Made by a program: the position numbers and the translations under genes. From assembly GCF_001463885.1 (NCBI RefSeq), contig NZ_BBWQ01000012.1, positions 62,001 to 126,000 on the forward strand: a DNA stretch of 64,000 bases. The letters are read 5' to 3'. The notes under the pieces are model-generated. The model worked only from the letters and a program-made list of their open reading frames with translations, was not told the DNA's origin and made no database searches. Shown piece after piece: positions 1 through 10,023 of the stretch; position 1 is the stretch's first letter, and every line of letters begins with the position of its first letter. This DNA comes from Aureimonas altamirensis. Its GTDB lineage: Bacteria; Pseudomonadota; Alphaproteobacteria; Rhizobiales; Rhizobiaceae.

Positions 1-1280
1 GGTTTTTCCGTCATGCCCACGGTCCGCTGTCCCTGCACGTTGGAATGGCCGCGAATGGGCGATATGCCCGCCCCCGGCTTGCCAATCTGCCCGCGCATCA
101 ACAGAAGGTTGGCCAGCATCCGCACATTGCCGACACCGTGCCGGTGCTGCGTCAGCCCCATGCCGTAATTGGCGATGACGCGCTCGGCCCGGGCGTACCG
201 GCGCGCGACATCTTCCAGCGCATCCTGCGCAAGTCCGGAGCGGCTGGTGATCTCGTCCCAGCCGGTGGCGCGCACGAACGCCTCGAAGGCTTCGAAGCCA
301 TGGCCGTGCTGTGCGATGAAGGCGCGGTCCACGGCCTTAGCCCCGGCTTCGCCGCCGGCGTCCTCGATGGCGAAGAGCGCCTTGGCGATGCCCGTCATGG
401 CGGCCATGTCGCCGCCGCCCCGGAGCTGGAGATAGTCCGAGCTCATGCGGGTGCCTTCGCCGGGCGACAGCATCTCCGCCGGGGATTGCGGGTTCTTGAA
501 GCGGATGAGGCCGCGTTCCAGCAGCGGGTTGAAGGCGATCACCGGCACCCCGCGCTTGCGCGCTTCCTGGATCGGGTGCAGCAAACGCGGTGCGTTGGTG
601 CCGGTATTATGGCCGAAGAAGAAGATCATGTCGGCCTTTTCGAAATCCTCGATGGTCACGGTACCGACCGGTGATCCGATGGATTTCGGCAGGCCCACCG
701 ACGTGGATTCGTGGCACATGTTGGACGAGTCCGGCAGGTTCTGCGAGCCGTAGACACGCGCGAAAAGCTGGTACATGTAGGTGGCTTCCAGCGAAGCCCG
801 GCCCGACGCGTAGAAAACGACCGACCGTGGGTCCAGCGCCGCCAGTTCCCGCCCGATGGCGGTGAAGGCGTCTTCCCAGCTGACAGGTACATACTGGTCC
901 AGCGAGGCGTCGTAGCGCAGCGGGTGAGTCAGCCGGCCCTGGCGCTCCAGATCGTGATCGGACCAGTCCCGCAGGGCGCTGACCCTGTGGCTGGCGAAAA
1001 AGTCCCGGTCGGTGCGGTGATGGGTCTGCTCCCAGATCGTCGCCTTTGCGCCGTTCTCGCAAAATTCGAATCGGTGGGGCGTCGCGGGTTTTGCCCAGGA
1101 GCAGGAAACGCAGGCGAAGCCGGTCGGCTTGTTCTGGCGATAGAGGCTTGCCCACAAGGCCGGGCTGCTTATGCCCTCGCGCGCGCTGTAGTTCGCCAGA
1201 GACCCGACCGAGCCCCAGCCGCCTGTGGGGCTGTCGTACTGCTCGACCTCGACCTTGTCGGCTTTGCGTTGACCGTCCAT
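1..1280 (-). CDS. FdhF/YdeP-family molybdopterin oxidoreductase, partial
   Basis: The reading frame runs off the left edge, so only about the first 426 residues are present. The N-terminus (MDGQRKADKVEVEQYDSP) leads to a short Cys pair in GFACVSCSW, where YdeP-type enzymes carry a reduced iron-sulfur motif. Further on are DSSNMCHES and NPLLERGL, typical of the molybdopterin-binding domain of formate-dehydrogenase-H-like proteins. Family members are cytoplasmic and bind bis-MGD. Their physiological substrate is mostly unknown, so formate should not be assumed. The ATG at 1280 follows GGGGTAAGAAACG. An L,D-transpeptidase gene ends 66 bp upstream on the same strand. The family call is confident; the substrate is not. 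Confidence 0.85.
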   Translation of the reverse strand, partial: MDGQRKADKVEVEQYDSPTGGWGSVGSLANYSAREGISSPALWASLYRQNKPTGFACVSCSWAKPATPHRFEFCENGAKATIWEQTHHRTDRDFFASHRVSALRDWSDHDLERQGRLTHPLRYDASLDQYVPVSWEDAFTAIGRELAALDPRSVVFYASGRASLEATYMYQLFARVYGSQNLPDSSNMCHESTSVGLPKSIGSPVGTVTIEDFEKADMIFFFGHNTGTNAPRLLHPIQEARKRGVPVIAFNPLLERGLIRFKNPQSPAEMLSPGEGTRMSSDYLQLRGGGDMAAMTGIAKALFAIEDAGGEAGAKAVDRAFIAQHGHGFEAFEAFVRATGWDEITSRSGLAQDALEDVARRYARAERVIANYGMGLTQHRHGVGNVRMLANLLLMRGQIGKPGAGISPIRGHSNVQGQRTVGMTEK

Positions 1281-1346
1281 CGTTTCTTACCCCGCAATGC
1301 GTGTCGCCTTAGACAGCAATGGGCGGCAGGGACAGCGGTTCCGGCG

Positions 1347-1883
1347 TCAGCCCCGGACGATCAGTCGCGTGCCGCGCCGCAGCCATGGGCGAAGACGCAT
1401 CATGTCGGCCGGCGAGACGGCGACGCAGCCTTCCGTGGGCGCATAACCCGCGCGGGCGATGTGCAGGAATATGGCGCTGCCGCCGGCCCGCTTGCGCCGC
1501 GTCATGTTGAAATCGGTCACCACACCGAAATCGTAGAGCCGGTCGGCGCGCTGCAGGGTCTCCGCGCTGGCCGGAAAGGGCAGCCGCACCGGGCGGTTGT
1601 AGGCGGCGTGTGCCGGGGCGTCGCACCAGCCGTCGAAAGGCCGCGTCCAGTGCTGCGGCAGCGCCGGATGCAGGCCTGCGAGGCGGCCCTTGCGCCGGAA
1701 GGCGGACAGAAGGCGCATGGACGCAAGCGGCGTCGCGCCGTCTCCTTCGCGCTTGCGGGTGGTGATGCCGGTTCGGCCGAGAGCGCACCGAATGGCCAGC
1801 GGTCCGGCGGCCAGGATGCCGCGCGTCGGCGCACCCGGAGCCCGGCGCACGATGATAACCTTGTCAATCAAGCGTTTTTGCAT
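1347..1883 (-). CDS. L,D-transpeptidase (YkuD) family protein
   Basis: This 178-residue protein is a compact YkuD-fold enzyme. The C-terminal motif HIARAGYAPTEGCVAVS supplies the conserved His and the catalytic Cys (in TEGC). Family members make or modify 3-3 crosslinks in peptidoglycan or attach proteins to it. No clear signal peptide or lipobox is visible, so export is uncertain from sequence alone. The open frame extends upstream to 1970, but the ATG at 1883 gives a family-like N-terminus (MQKRLIDKVIIV) and leaves 116 bp of divergent promoter space before the response regulator at 2000. Its position beside an OmpR-type regulator suggests a shared cell-envelope theme, which is inference. 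Confidence 0.8.
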   Translation of the reverse strand: MQKRLIDKVIIVRRAPGAPTRGILAAGPLAIRCALGRTGITTRKREGDGATPLASMRLLSAFRRKGRLAGLHPALPQHWTRPFDGWCDAPAHAAYNRPVRLPFPASAETLQRADRLYDFGVVTDFNMTRRKRAGGSAIFLHIARAGYAPTEGCVAVSPADMMRLRPWLRRGTRLIVRG

Positions 1884-1999
1884 TGCCTTGGCTGGAAAAA
1901 TGCCCTGTCTGCACACACATAATATGGAGTAAGCCGTGATCGAACCCCGATCGCAAGCATAGTCATGCAACCTGACATCATCCTGACCGACGAGTATTC

Positions 2000-2683
2000 A
2001 TGAACGCACGCAGTATCCTGATAGTCGACGACGACGACGACCTGAGGCAGACCCTGGCAGAGCAATTGTCGCTCTACGAGGAGTTCAACGTCCTTCAAGA
2101 GCCGACCGCCGCCAAGGGTATCGCGACGGCGCGTGCCGGCCTCATCGATCTCGTGGTCATGGATGTCGGCCTTCCCGACATGGACGGGCGCGAGGCGGTC
2201 AAGCTGCTGCGCAAGTCCGGCTTCAAGGCTCCGGTGATCATCCTGACGGCGCAGGACGCCGATGCGGATACGATCCTTGGTCTGGAGGCCGGCGCCAACG
2301 ACTATGTCACCAAGCCCTTCCGCTTCGCGGTGCTTCTGGCGCGCATCCGCGCCCAGTTGCGCCAGCACGAGCAGAGCGAGGATGCGACCTTCCAGGTGGG
2401 GCCCTACATCTTCAAGCCAAGCCAGAAAATGCTGATGGACGACAAGGGTGGCAAGATCCGCCTGACCGAGAAGGAAACGGCGATCATACGATATCTGTAT
2501 CGGGCCGACCGCCGCGTCGTCACACGCGACATCCTGCTTGAGGAAGTGTGGGGCTACAATTCCGGCGTCACCACGCACACGCTGGAAACGCACGTCTATC
2601 GCCTTCGCCAGAAGATCGAGCCCGAGCCATCCGCCGCCCGGCTGATCGTCACCGAGGCCGGCGGCTACAAGCTGATGCCCTGA
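2000..2683 (+). CDS. OmpR/PhoB-family response regulator (CenR-like)
   Basis: The protein has 227 residues. An N-terminal receiver domain (about 1-120) carries the acidic pocket in VDDDDDL, the phospho-acceptor Asp in VVMDVGLPDMDG and the Lys in YVTKPF. A C-terminal winged helix (about 130-227) has the typical ending THTLETHVYRLRQKIE. The sequence closely resembles the conserved rhizobial regulator often equated with CenR, which controls envelope integrity in Caulobacter and relatives. That identity is from memory, so no symbol is given. No histidine kinase is adjacent. A strong hairpin terminator follows at once, so the gene is probably monocistronic, and it is divergent from the L,D-transpeptidase. 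Confidence 0.9.
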   Translation: MNARSILIVDDDDDLRQTLAEQLSLYEEFNVLQEPTAAKGIATARAGLIDLVVMDVGLPDMDGREAVKLLRKSGFKAPVIILTAQDADADTILGLEAGANDYVTKPFRFAVLLARIRAQLRQHEQSEDATFQVGPYIFKPSQKMLMDDKGGKIRLTEKETAIIRYLYRADRRVVTRDILLEEVWGYNSGVTTHTLETHVYRLRQKIEPEPSAARLIVTEAGGYKLMP

Positions 2684-2690
2684 AGATTCA

Positions 2691-2715
2691 GGCCCGCCCA
2701 CCCGGCGGGCCTTTT
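2691..2715 (+). terminator. Rho-independent terminator of the response regulator gene
   Basis: GGCCCGCC (2691-2698) pairs with GGCGGGCC (2704-2711) around a 5-nt loop and is followed by TTTT. It begins 8 bp after the regulator stop codon. Confidence 0.85.
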
Positions 2716-2806
2716 GCCGTCCTGCCATCTTGACGCTTTGGAAGGACATTGCGACTAGGCTGCCGAGTCGGACACGCAAGAACCGACCGGAGTTGGCCCC
2801 GCATCG

Positions 2807-3262
2807 ATGGGACTGGAAAGCGACATCGCCCTTCTCGGCACCGTGCCCCTGTTCGCGAACATGACGCGCGAGCAGTTGCGGCTGCTTGCCTTCGGGGCGG
2901 AGCACCGCTGGCTGTCCGCGCAGGAAACCCTGTTTAGGGAAGAGGCCCGCGCCGATGGTGGCTTCGTGATCGTATCGGGGGAAATCTCGCTCATGTCGCG
3001 CGACAAGCGCGATCTGTTCGGCACCGTCGGCCCAGGCACGCTGATCGGCGAATTGTCCCTGATCGCCGAGACGCGCCGCCACTCGACGGCGGTCGCGACG
3101 CAGGATAGCGAAGTCATCCGGATCGGGCGGCAGCTATTCCGCCGCCTGCTGGAGGAATATCCGGAGGTCGCCATCGCCATCCAGACCCAGCTTGCCGCCG
3201 AACTGGCCGAGCTGACGGACCGGATCGACGGCCTGTCGCACCATTTCTCCGACGACGACTGA
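2807..3262 (+). CDS. Cyclic nucleotide-binding domain protein
   Basis: This 151-residue protein is essentially one cNMP-binding beta-roll (about residues 10-125). Markers include LFREEARADGGFVIVSGEISL and GPGTLIGELSLIAETRRHSTAVA; the second contains the phosphate-binding-cassette region (GELSLI, then RRHSTA). There is no helix-turn-helix, so it is not a Crp/Fnr transcription factor. It more likely acts as a small sensory or regulatory subunit. It stands alone downstream of a terminator and converges on the polyol operon. Whether it binds cAMP or cGMP cannot be read here. Confidence 0.85.
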   Translation: MGLESDIALLGTVPLFANMTREQLRLLAFGAEHRWLSAQETLFREEARADGGFVIVSGEISLMSRDKRDLFGTVGPGTLIGELSLIAETRRHSTAVATQDSEVIRIGRQLFRRLLEEYPEVAIAIQTQLAAELAELTDRIDGLSHHFSDDD

Positions 3263-3303
3263 ACGGCCGCGGGCGGCCTGGCCGCTGCGCTGGCGTTGAA
3301 CAG

Positions 3304-4923
3304 TCACCTGCCCAAGGCGCGAACCTCTCTCTCCGCCCGCCGGAGGATGTCGTAGGCTGCGCGCTTGCGGGCGTGGAACTCCGCAAGATCCGGGTTGGGC
3401 ACGGTCTCGTCCCCGATGCCGCACATATGGGCGGCGGCCGCCGACAGATCCGGAAAGGCACGGGCAGCCACGGCGCCGATGATGGCGCTGCCCAGAAGCA
3501 CCGGCTCGGCCGTCTTCGGCAGAACGACCCGCATGCCGGTGGCATCCGACAGGATGCGCCGCAGAAGGGGCGAGCGCGCGGCACCGCCCGACACCACGAT
3601 GGCATCCAGCGCCACACCCTTTTCGGCCATGGCCCGGACGATGTCGCCGGTGCCGTAGGACAGGCCGCACAGGCCGGCCACGAACAGGCGCACCAGCGCG
3701 TTTTCGCTGGCATCCAGCGTCAGCCCGGTAATGGCGGCGGTGGCGGCCGGGTCCGCCTCGGGCGAGCGGTTGCCCAGGAATTCGGGCACCACATGCAGGC
3801 TGCGCGCCAACCGCGCCGCCTCTTCAACCGAACCGGCGGCCTCGATGGCCCGGCGCTCGAGTTCGCTGAGCAGCGACAGGCCGCGCGCTTCGGCCGCCTG
3901 TCGCACGGCGGCGTGGGCGGGATGCAGCGATACCAGGAAGTCCAGCCCGGCGCCGTAGGCGGATTGCCCCCCTTCCAGCAGCCAGTAGCCCGGCAGGAGC
4001 GAGTCCCTATACGGGCCCCACACGCCGTCGACGAAAGCGGCCTCCCGGGTGACGGCCATGGCGCAGGAGGACGTGCCCATGATGAAGGCGAGTTCGGATG
4101 CCGGCTCCGCCGCGACGCCGTCCCGGCTTGCGCCAAGCGTGCCGATGCCGCCCGCATGGGCGTCGATGGCCGGCGCACCGACGGCCGTGCCGGGCAGCAA
4201 CCCCAGCTCATCAGCGGCTGCCGGCGTCAGGCCGCCGCTGATCGGCTCGCCGATGTCGACGACATCGGTGCCAATGCGCTTGAACCCTTCGTCGGCCAGT
4301 TCGCCGAGGCCGATCGTGTGGAAATAGTCCGGGTCCCACCGCCGCTCATGCGCAAGGTAGGTCCATTTGCAGGTGAGCGTGCAGACGGAGCGCGTCAGGC
4401 TGCCGGTGGCGCGGAAGGTGAGATAGTCCGCAAGGTCGAAGAAATGCTCCGCATCGGCAAAGACCGCCGGCCGGTTCTCTTTCAGCCAGAGAAGCTTGGG
4501 CGTCTCCATCTCGGGCGAGATGACACCGCCGACATAACGCAGCACCTTGTGGCCCGTCGCGTTGATGCGGGCGGCCTGCTCCAGCGCCCGGTGGTCCATC
4601 CAGACGATGATGTCGCGCGCGGCATCCTCGCTGGGCCCGACGGGCAGGCCCTTGCCGCCCGGCCCCACCACCACGAGAGAGCAGGTGGCATCGAAGCCGA
4701 GGCCGCGCACGGCCGACGGCTCGACGCCAGACAGCGCCATGGCCTCGCGCACCGAGGCCACGACCGCCGCCCAGATATCCTGCGAAGACTGCTCGACGAT
4801 ATCGTGCTCGCCCCGCCAGATGCGGATTTCCCGCTTGGCGGTGCCGAGCAGGTTGCCCTTCTCGTCGAAAACCCCTGCCCGCGCACTCCCCGTGCCGACA
4901 TCGACCCCAATGAATGCGTCCAT
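3304..4923 (-). CDS. FGGY-family pentulose kinase, probable D-ribulokinase
   Basis: The protein has about 539 residues. FGGY sugar kinases phosphorylate ketoses with ATP. The first actin-like domain opens with FIGVDVGTGSARAGVFD, and the second ATP-site region contains VSGGAARSPLLRRIL and LLGSAIIGAVAA. The stretch FDATCSLVVVG contains the TCSLV signature that, as I recall, marks D-ribulokinases of the human FGGY/yeast YDR109C group. IIVWMDHRA and RSVCTLTCKWTYL also fit that group. Two ATGs (4926 and 4923) follow AAGGGA; the second has better spacing. It is the last gene of the polyol operon, 7 bp after the dehydrogenase, consistent with making D-ribulose 5-phosphate from the dehydrogenase product. 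Confidence 0.87.
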   Translation of the reverse strand: MDAFIGVDVGTGSARAGVFDEKGNLLGTAKREIRIWRGEHDIVEQSSQDIWAAVVASVREAMALSGVEPSAVRGLGFDATCSLVVVGPGGKGLPVGPSEDAARDIIVWMDHRALEQAARINATGHKVLRYVGGVISPEMETPKLLWLKENRPAVFADAEHFFDLADYLTFRATGSLTRSVCTLTCKWTYLAHERRWDPDYFHTIGLGELADEGFKRIGTDVVDIGEPISGGLTPAAADELGLLPGTAVGAPAIDAHAGGIGTLGASRDGVAAEPASELAFIMGTSSCAMAVTREAAFVDGVWGPYRDSLLPGYWLLEGGQSAYGAGLDFLVSLHPAHAAVRQAAEARGLSLLSELERRAIEAAGSVEEAARLARSLHVVPEFLGNRSPEADPAATAAITGLTLDASENALVRLFVAGLCGLSYGTGDIVRAMAEKGVALDAIVVSGGAARSPLLRRILSDATGMRVVLPKTAEPVLLGSAIIGAVAARAFPDLSAAAAHMCGIGDETVPNPDLAEFHARKRAAYDILRRAEREVRALGR

Positions 4924-4930
4924 CATTCCC

Positions 4931-5707
4931 TTACCAGCAGGTGTAGCCTCCGTCGGCAACGACGATGGAGCCCGTCAAAAGGCTGGAAGCATCGGAAGCC
5001 AGGAAATGCACGACAGACGCGATCTCCTCCGGCTGACCGACCCTCCCCATCGGCGTCATGTCCAACCACACCTTATACATTTCGGGGCTCTCTTCCATAC
5101 CAAAGCGTGTGAGCGGCGTTTCGATATAGGTCGGCGCCACCGCGTTGACGCGCACGCCGCGCTGGCCCCACTCCGCCGCCAGGGATTTCGTCAGATGGTG
5201 CACGGCGGCCTTCGACGCATTGTAGAAGGCCTGCGGTTGCGGCTTGTTGACGATGAAGCCCGACATCGAGCCGATATTGACGATGGCGCCCGAACCGCCC
5301 TCCAGCATCTTGCGGCCGAACTCGCGGCAGCACCAGAACAGCCCGTCCACATTGACGTCCATGTGGAATCGCCAATGCTCGTCGCTCGTGTCTTCGGCGC
5401 GCACGTCCGATTTCGCCACGCCGGCATTGTTGACCAGAATGTCGACGCGGCCATGATCGGCCACCACCTTGTCGGCCAGCGCGGCCACGTCGGCGGATTT
5501 CGTCACGTCCAGCGTCGCGCCGAAGGCTTTGGCGCCCTTTGCGGTCAGCCGCTCGACGGCGCCCTTTACCCGCTCGCCGTCCATGTCGGCGACGATCACC
5601 GTCGCGCCGGCCTCGGCAAGGGCGTTGGCGCATGCTTCCCCGATGCCCTGGCCGGCGCCCGTCACGACGGCAACCTTGCCGTCCAGTTTCAGCTTTTCGA
5701 GATACAT
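4931..5707 (-). CDS. Short-chain dehydrogenase/reductase, probable polyol (ribitol or arabinitol) dehydrogenase
   Basis: This 258-residue classical SDR has the NAD-binding motif VVTGAGQGIGEA, the structural NNAG motif (ILVNNAGVAK), Ser in NIGSMSG and the catalytic YNASK. The Asp in VIVADMDG after beta-strand 2 predicts preference for NAD over NADP. SDRs of polyol operons oxidise sugar alcohols to ketoses. The kinase downstream carries a D-ribulokinase signature, so oxidation of ribitol or D-arabinitol to D-ribulose is the best guess, although SDR sequence alone does not settle substrate. The gene is cotranscribed with the upstream ATPase (29 bp gap) and the downstream kinase (7 bp gap). Confidence 0.87.
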   Translation of the reverse strand: MYLEKLKLDGKVAVVTGAGQGIGEACANALAEAGATVIVADMDGERVKGAVERLTAKGAKAFGATLDVTKSADVAALADKVVADHGRVDILVNNAGVAKSDVRAEDTSDEHWRFHMDVNVDGLFWCCREFGRKMLEGGSGAIVNIGSMSGFIVNKPQPQAFYNASKAAVHHLTKSLAAEWGQRGVRVNAVAPTYIETPLTRFGMEESPEMYKVWLDMTPMGRVGQPEEIASVVHFLASDASSLLTGSIVVADGGYTCW

Positions 5708-5736
5708 GATGCGTGTCCTAGACTGTTCGGGTTTGC

Positions 5737-6738
<1,002 letters not shown>

Positions 6739-6748
6739 GCCGGGTTCC

Positions 6749-7579
6749 TCACTTGACGGCGCCGAAGGTCAGGCCGCGCACAAGCTGCTTCTGCGAGAAC
6801 CACCCGATGATCAGGATGGGCGCGATGGCGAGCGTCGATGCGGCCGACAGCTTGGCGTAGAAATTGCCCTGCGGACTGGAAAAGGATGCAATGAAGGCCG
6901 ACAGGGGCGCGGCGTTGGTGGTGGTCAGGTTGAGCGTCCAGAACGCCTCGTTCCAGGCCAGGATCACCGACAGGAGCACCGTGGAGGCGATGCCCGGCAC
7001 CGCCATCGGCGCCAGCACGTGCAGAATCTCGTGCCGCAGCGAGGCGCCGTCCATGCGGGCGGCCTCCAGGATCTCGCCCGGTATCTCCTTGAAGTAGGTG
7101 TAGAGCATCCACACCATGATCGGCAGGTTGATCAGGAACAGCACGCCGATCAGCCCGGCCCGCGTATCCAGAAGGTTGAAGTCGCGGAACAGAAGATAGA
7201 TCGGCACCAGCACGCCCACGGCCGGCAACATCTTGGTGGACAGCATCCACAACAGGATGTCCTTGGTGCGCTTGCCGGGCGAGAAGGCCATGGCCCACGC
7301 CGCCGGCACCGCGAAGAGCAGGCCGATGAATGTGGAGCCGAGCGACAGGTACACGGAATTCATCATGAAGCGGAAGTAGTTCGACCGCTCGTTCACCTCG
7401 CGGTAGTTTTCCAGCGTCCAGTCAAAGAACACATATTTCGGCGGAATGGCGATGGCGTCCAGCTCCGACTTGAACGAAGTCAGAACGGTCCAGAGCACCG
7501 GAAAGAAGATCATCAGGCCGACAAGCCAGCCGATGACGGTGAAGGTCAGCTTGCGGCGGGTGGAGACTGCGCGCGCCAT
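6749..7579 (-). CDS. Carbohydrate/polyol ABC transporter permease (second, CUT1/MalG type)
   Basis: The protein has 276 residues with six predicted membrane helices, the first in [20 protein letters not shown]. The EAA loop that contacts the ATPase reads EAARMDGAS. The open frame continues far upstream in antiparallel coding sequence, but the ATG at 7579 ([11 protein letters not shown]) is the family-like start and lies 5 bp after the stop of the first permease. It pairs with that permease to form the membrane channel of the polyol importer. Confidence 0.92.
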   Translation of the reverse strand: MARAVSTRRKLTFTVIGWLVGLMIFFPVLWTVLTSFKSELDAIAIPPKYVFFDWTLENYREVNERSNYFRFMMNSVYLSLGSTFIGLLFAVPAAWAMAFSPGKRTKDILLWMLSTKMLPAVGVLVPIYLLFRDFNLLDTRAGLIGVLFLINLPIMVWMLYTYFKEIPGEILEAARMDGASLRHEILHVLAPMAVPGIASTVLLSVILAWNEAFWTLNLTTTNAAPLSAFIASFSSPQGNFYAKLSAASTLAIAPILIIGWFSQKQLVRGLTFGAVK

Positions 7580-7584
7580 GGGTC

Positions 7585-8457
7585 TCAGGCCTCCAGGTTC
7601 TTGCCGATGATGCGGATCAGGAAGATCGCGACGATGTTCGCCAGCACCACGGCCACGATGCCGCCGGCCGATGCGCCGCCCACGTCGAACTGCAGCAAGG
7701 CCTGGCTGTAGACGAGATAGGGAATATTGGTCGTCTGCAGGCCCGGACCGCCGCTGGTGGTCACGTAGATTTCGGCGAAGATGGACAGAAGGAAGATCGT
7801 CTGGATCAGCACGACCACCGTTATGGCGCGGGCCATGTGCGGCAGCGTGATGTACCAGAAGATCGACAGGGCGCCGGCGCCGTCCATCTCGGCCGCCTCG
7901 CGCTGGTCTTCCGACAGCGACTGGAGCGAGGTCAGAAGGATAAGGGTGGAAAAGGGCAGCCATTGCCAGGCGACGATGATGATGACCGCCGTCAGCGGCG
8001 CGACCGAGAACCAGTCTATGGCACCGATGCCGACGGCGTTGAGCGCCTGCCCGATCACGCCGTAGACCGGGTTCATCATCATGTTCTTCCACACCAGCGC
8101 GGCAACGGTGGGCATCACGAAGAAGGGCGCGATCACCAGCAGCCGCACGATGTTGACGCCAAAAAAGGCCTGATCGAGCAGCAAGGCCAGCAATATGCCG
8201 CCGCAGACGGTGATGAGAAGCACCCCGGCAACGAGGGCCAGCGTGTTGCGCAGCGCCGTGAAGAAGGCCGGGTCCGACAGGAAGAACTTGTAGTTCGTGA
8301 GCCCGATGAAGGGCGTCTCGGCCGGATTGAACAGATTGTAGTTCAGGGTCGAGAAATACAGCGTCAGCGACAGCGGCACGATCATCCAGATCAGAAGCGC
8401 GATCACCGAGGGCGCCAGCATCAGCCGGGCGGCCGTATGTGTCTGTGCGGTAGCCAT
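7585..8457 (-). CDS. Carbohydrate/polyol ABC transporter permease (first, CUT1/MalF type)
   Basis: The protein has 290 residues and about six membrane helices, starting with LAPSVIALLIWMIVPLSL. The EAA motif is EAAEMDGAG. It is the first membrane subunit after the binding-protein gene, from which it is separated by 129 bp holding a very stable stem-loop. It forms a heterodimer with the next gene product. The closest characterised type is the SmoF subunit of sorbitol/mannitol transporters, by family reading only. Confidence 0.92.
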   Translation of the reverse strand: MATAQTHTAARLMLAPSVIALLIWMIVPLSLTLYFSTLNYNLFNPAETPFIGLTNYKFFLSDPAFFTALRNTLALVAGVLLITVCGGILLALLLDQAFFGVNIVRLLVIAPFFVMPTVAALVWKNMMMNPVYGVIGQALNAVGIGAIDWFSVAPLTAVIIIVAWQWLPFSTLILLTSLQSLSEDQREAAEMDGAGALSIFWYITLPHMARAITVVVLIQTIFLLSIFAEIYVTTSGGPGLQTTNIPYLVYSQALLQFDVGGASAGGIVAVVLANIVAIFLIRIIGKNLEA

Positions 8458-8540
8458 GGCGGTTCGTCCGGCGGTTCGGCGTCGCGGCCGCGCTGAAGCG
8501 CAAACGCTTCGCCCTTGCTGAAGCAGGAGACGGCGTAGGT

Positions 8541-8573
8541 GCGGCCGCTGCGGGACTTGCCCGCAGCGGCCGC
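8541..8573 (-). repeat. Perfect 14-bp stem-loop between binding-protein and permease genes
   Basis: GCGGCCGCTGCGGG (8541-8554) is complementary to 8560-8573 with a 5-nt loop. There is no T-tract on either strand. It sits 13 bp after the binding-protein stop in the transcript. This is the usual place for an RNA-stabilising or partially terminating hairpin that keeps binding protein more abundant than permeases. Confidence 0.8.
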
Positions 8574-8586
8574 TGGTCTTCAGGTG

Positions 8587-9903
8587 TTACTTGATGTACC
8601 CGCCGCGGGTCATTTCACGCACCGCCGTCTGCTGGGCCGCGCTGAGGGCCTGCTCCACAGGCATGGAGCCGGAGACCGCCGCCGCCATCTGCTGCCCGAC
8701 CGCCGTGCCGAGCCCCTGGAATTCGGGGATGGCGGCAAACTGCAGGCCTACATAGGGCTTGTCCGACGTGATGGACGGGTCGGCGTTGTTGATCGCCTGC
8801 AGCGTTGCGGCGGCAAAGGGCGCGGCGCTGGTGTACTCGCTGTTCTCGTACAGCGAGGTGCGCGTGCCGGGAGGCACGTTGGCCCAGCCTTCCTTCTGTG
8901 CGACGAGGTCCAGATAAGCCTTGGACGTCGCCCAGGAGATGAAGGTTTCGGCCGCCTCGGCCTTCTGCGATCCGGCCGGGATAGCCAGCGACCACGCCCA
9001 AAGCCAGTTGGCGCCGTTGTTGGGGCAGTTCTCGATGCCGCACGGGAAGGGCGCGAAGCCGACCTTGTCGGCCACCTGGCTTTCCTTCGGGTTGGTGACG
9101 AAGGAGGCCGCCACCGTCGCATCCATCCACATGGCGCAGCGACCCTGGTTGAAGAGCGACAGGTTTTCGTTGAAGCCGTTCGACGCAGCGCCCGGAGGGC
9201 CGTATTTCGTCATCAGGTCCACATACATGGCGACGGCCGTCTTCCAGCCTTCGCTTTCGAACTGCGGCTGCCAGTTGGCATCGAAGTAGTCGGCGCCGAA
9301 GGCCCGCGCCATCGAGCCAAGGAAGGCCATGTTCTCGCCCCAGCCGGGCTTGCCGCGCAGGCAGATGCCGTAGACGTCGGGGTTGGACGCCTTGATCTTC
9401 TCGGCCGCCTCCGCGATGAACTGCCAGGTCGGCGCCTCCGGCATGGTCAGGCCGGCCGCCTCGAACAGGTCCTTGCGGTACAGCGTCATCGCGCTTTCGG
9501 CGTAGAAGGGCGCGGCATACAGCGTGCCGTCCTGCGACAGGGCCTCGCGGATGGGCGGCAGGATGTCGTCGACATCGTAATCGGCGCCCAGATTGTTCAA
9601 CGGCAGGAGCCACTGGTTCTTCGCCCAGATCGGCACTTCGTAGGTGCCGATGGTCATGACGTCGAACTGGCCACCCTTGGTGGCGATGTCGGTCGTCACG
9701 CGCTGACGAAGCACGTTTTCTTCCAGCGTCACCCAGTTGACCTGGATGTCGGGGTGCTGGGCGGTGAATTCCTGGGTCAGACCCTGCATGCGGATCATGT
9801 CGCCATTGTTGACCGTCGCTACGGTCAGGGTCTGTTGAGCGGCCGCCGGCCCTGCAAGGGCAAGAAGCGACGCTGCGCCAGCCAGAAGCGCCTGTCTGAA
9901 CAT
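8587..9903 (-). CDS. Polyol/sugar ABC transporter substrate-binding protein
   Basis: The protein has 438 residues. The N-terminal signal peptide (MFRQALLAGAASLLALAGPA) is cleaved near AAAQQ, followed by mature TLTVATVNNGDM. The body fits cluster-B solute-binding proteins of the CUT1 class, with repeated aromatic and acidic features such as QFDVMTIGTYEVPIW and YAAPFYAESAMTLYRKDLF. It binds the substrate in the periplasm and delivers it to the two permeases. The start at 9903 is preferred over one at 9927 because the signal peptide begins there and a GGGAGG lies upstream. It is the first gene of the transporter operon. Confidence 0.9.
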   Translation of the reverse strand: MFRQALLAGAASLLALAGPAAAQQTLTVATVNNGDMIRMQGLTQEFTAQHPDIQVNWVTLEENVLRQRVTTDIATKGGQFDVMTIGTYEVPIWAKNQWLLPLNNLGADYDVDDILPPIREALSQDGTLYAAPFYAESAMTLYRKDLFEAAGLTMPEAPTWQFIAEAAEKIKASNPDVYGICLRGKPGWGENMAFLGSMARAFGADYFDANWQPQFESEGWKTAVAMYVDLMTKYGPPGAASNGFNENLSLFNQGRCAMWMDATVAASFVTNPKESQVADKVGFAPFPCGIENCPNNGANWLWAWSLAIPAGSQKAEAAETFISWATSKAYLDLVAQKEGWANVPPGTRTSLYENSEYTSAAPFAAATLQAINNADPSITSDKPYVGLQFAAIPEFQGLGTAVGQQMAAAVSGSMPVEQALSAAQQTAVREMTRGGYIK

Positions 9904-9959
9904 GAGGATGAGGGCCTCCCAACCCAAGAGTGAGCAAATGTCCGTTCCATGGGCAAATT

Positions 9960-10001
9960 CTCACCGACCATCCCCGGTGTCAAATCAATTTGGTTGCGCA
10001 A
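9960..10001 (-). promoter_or_regulatory. Probable promoter/operator of the polyol operon
   Basis: The 120-bp gap before the binding-protein gene contains the 8-bp palindrome TTGCGCAA (9994-10001). Downstream on the minus strand is a TTGACA -35-like hexamer (9978-9983), with a weak AT-rich -10 region beyond it. The palindrome is a plausible SorC-type regulator site. This is inference, with no experimental or comparative support here. Confidence 0.4.
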
Positions 10002-10023
10002 CGCACAATTTCATTCGGGGCGG

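Noticed and set aside
1868-3082. A 404-codon minus-strand frame opposite the response regulator and cyclic-nucleotide-binding genes
   Set aside because: Mirror frame; the plus-strand genes have intact receiver, winged-helix and cNMP motifs and a terminator between them.
3373-5112. A 579-codon plus-strand frame opposite the kinase
   Set aside because: Mirror of the FGGY kinase, which has clear motifs on the minus strand.
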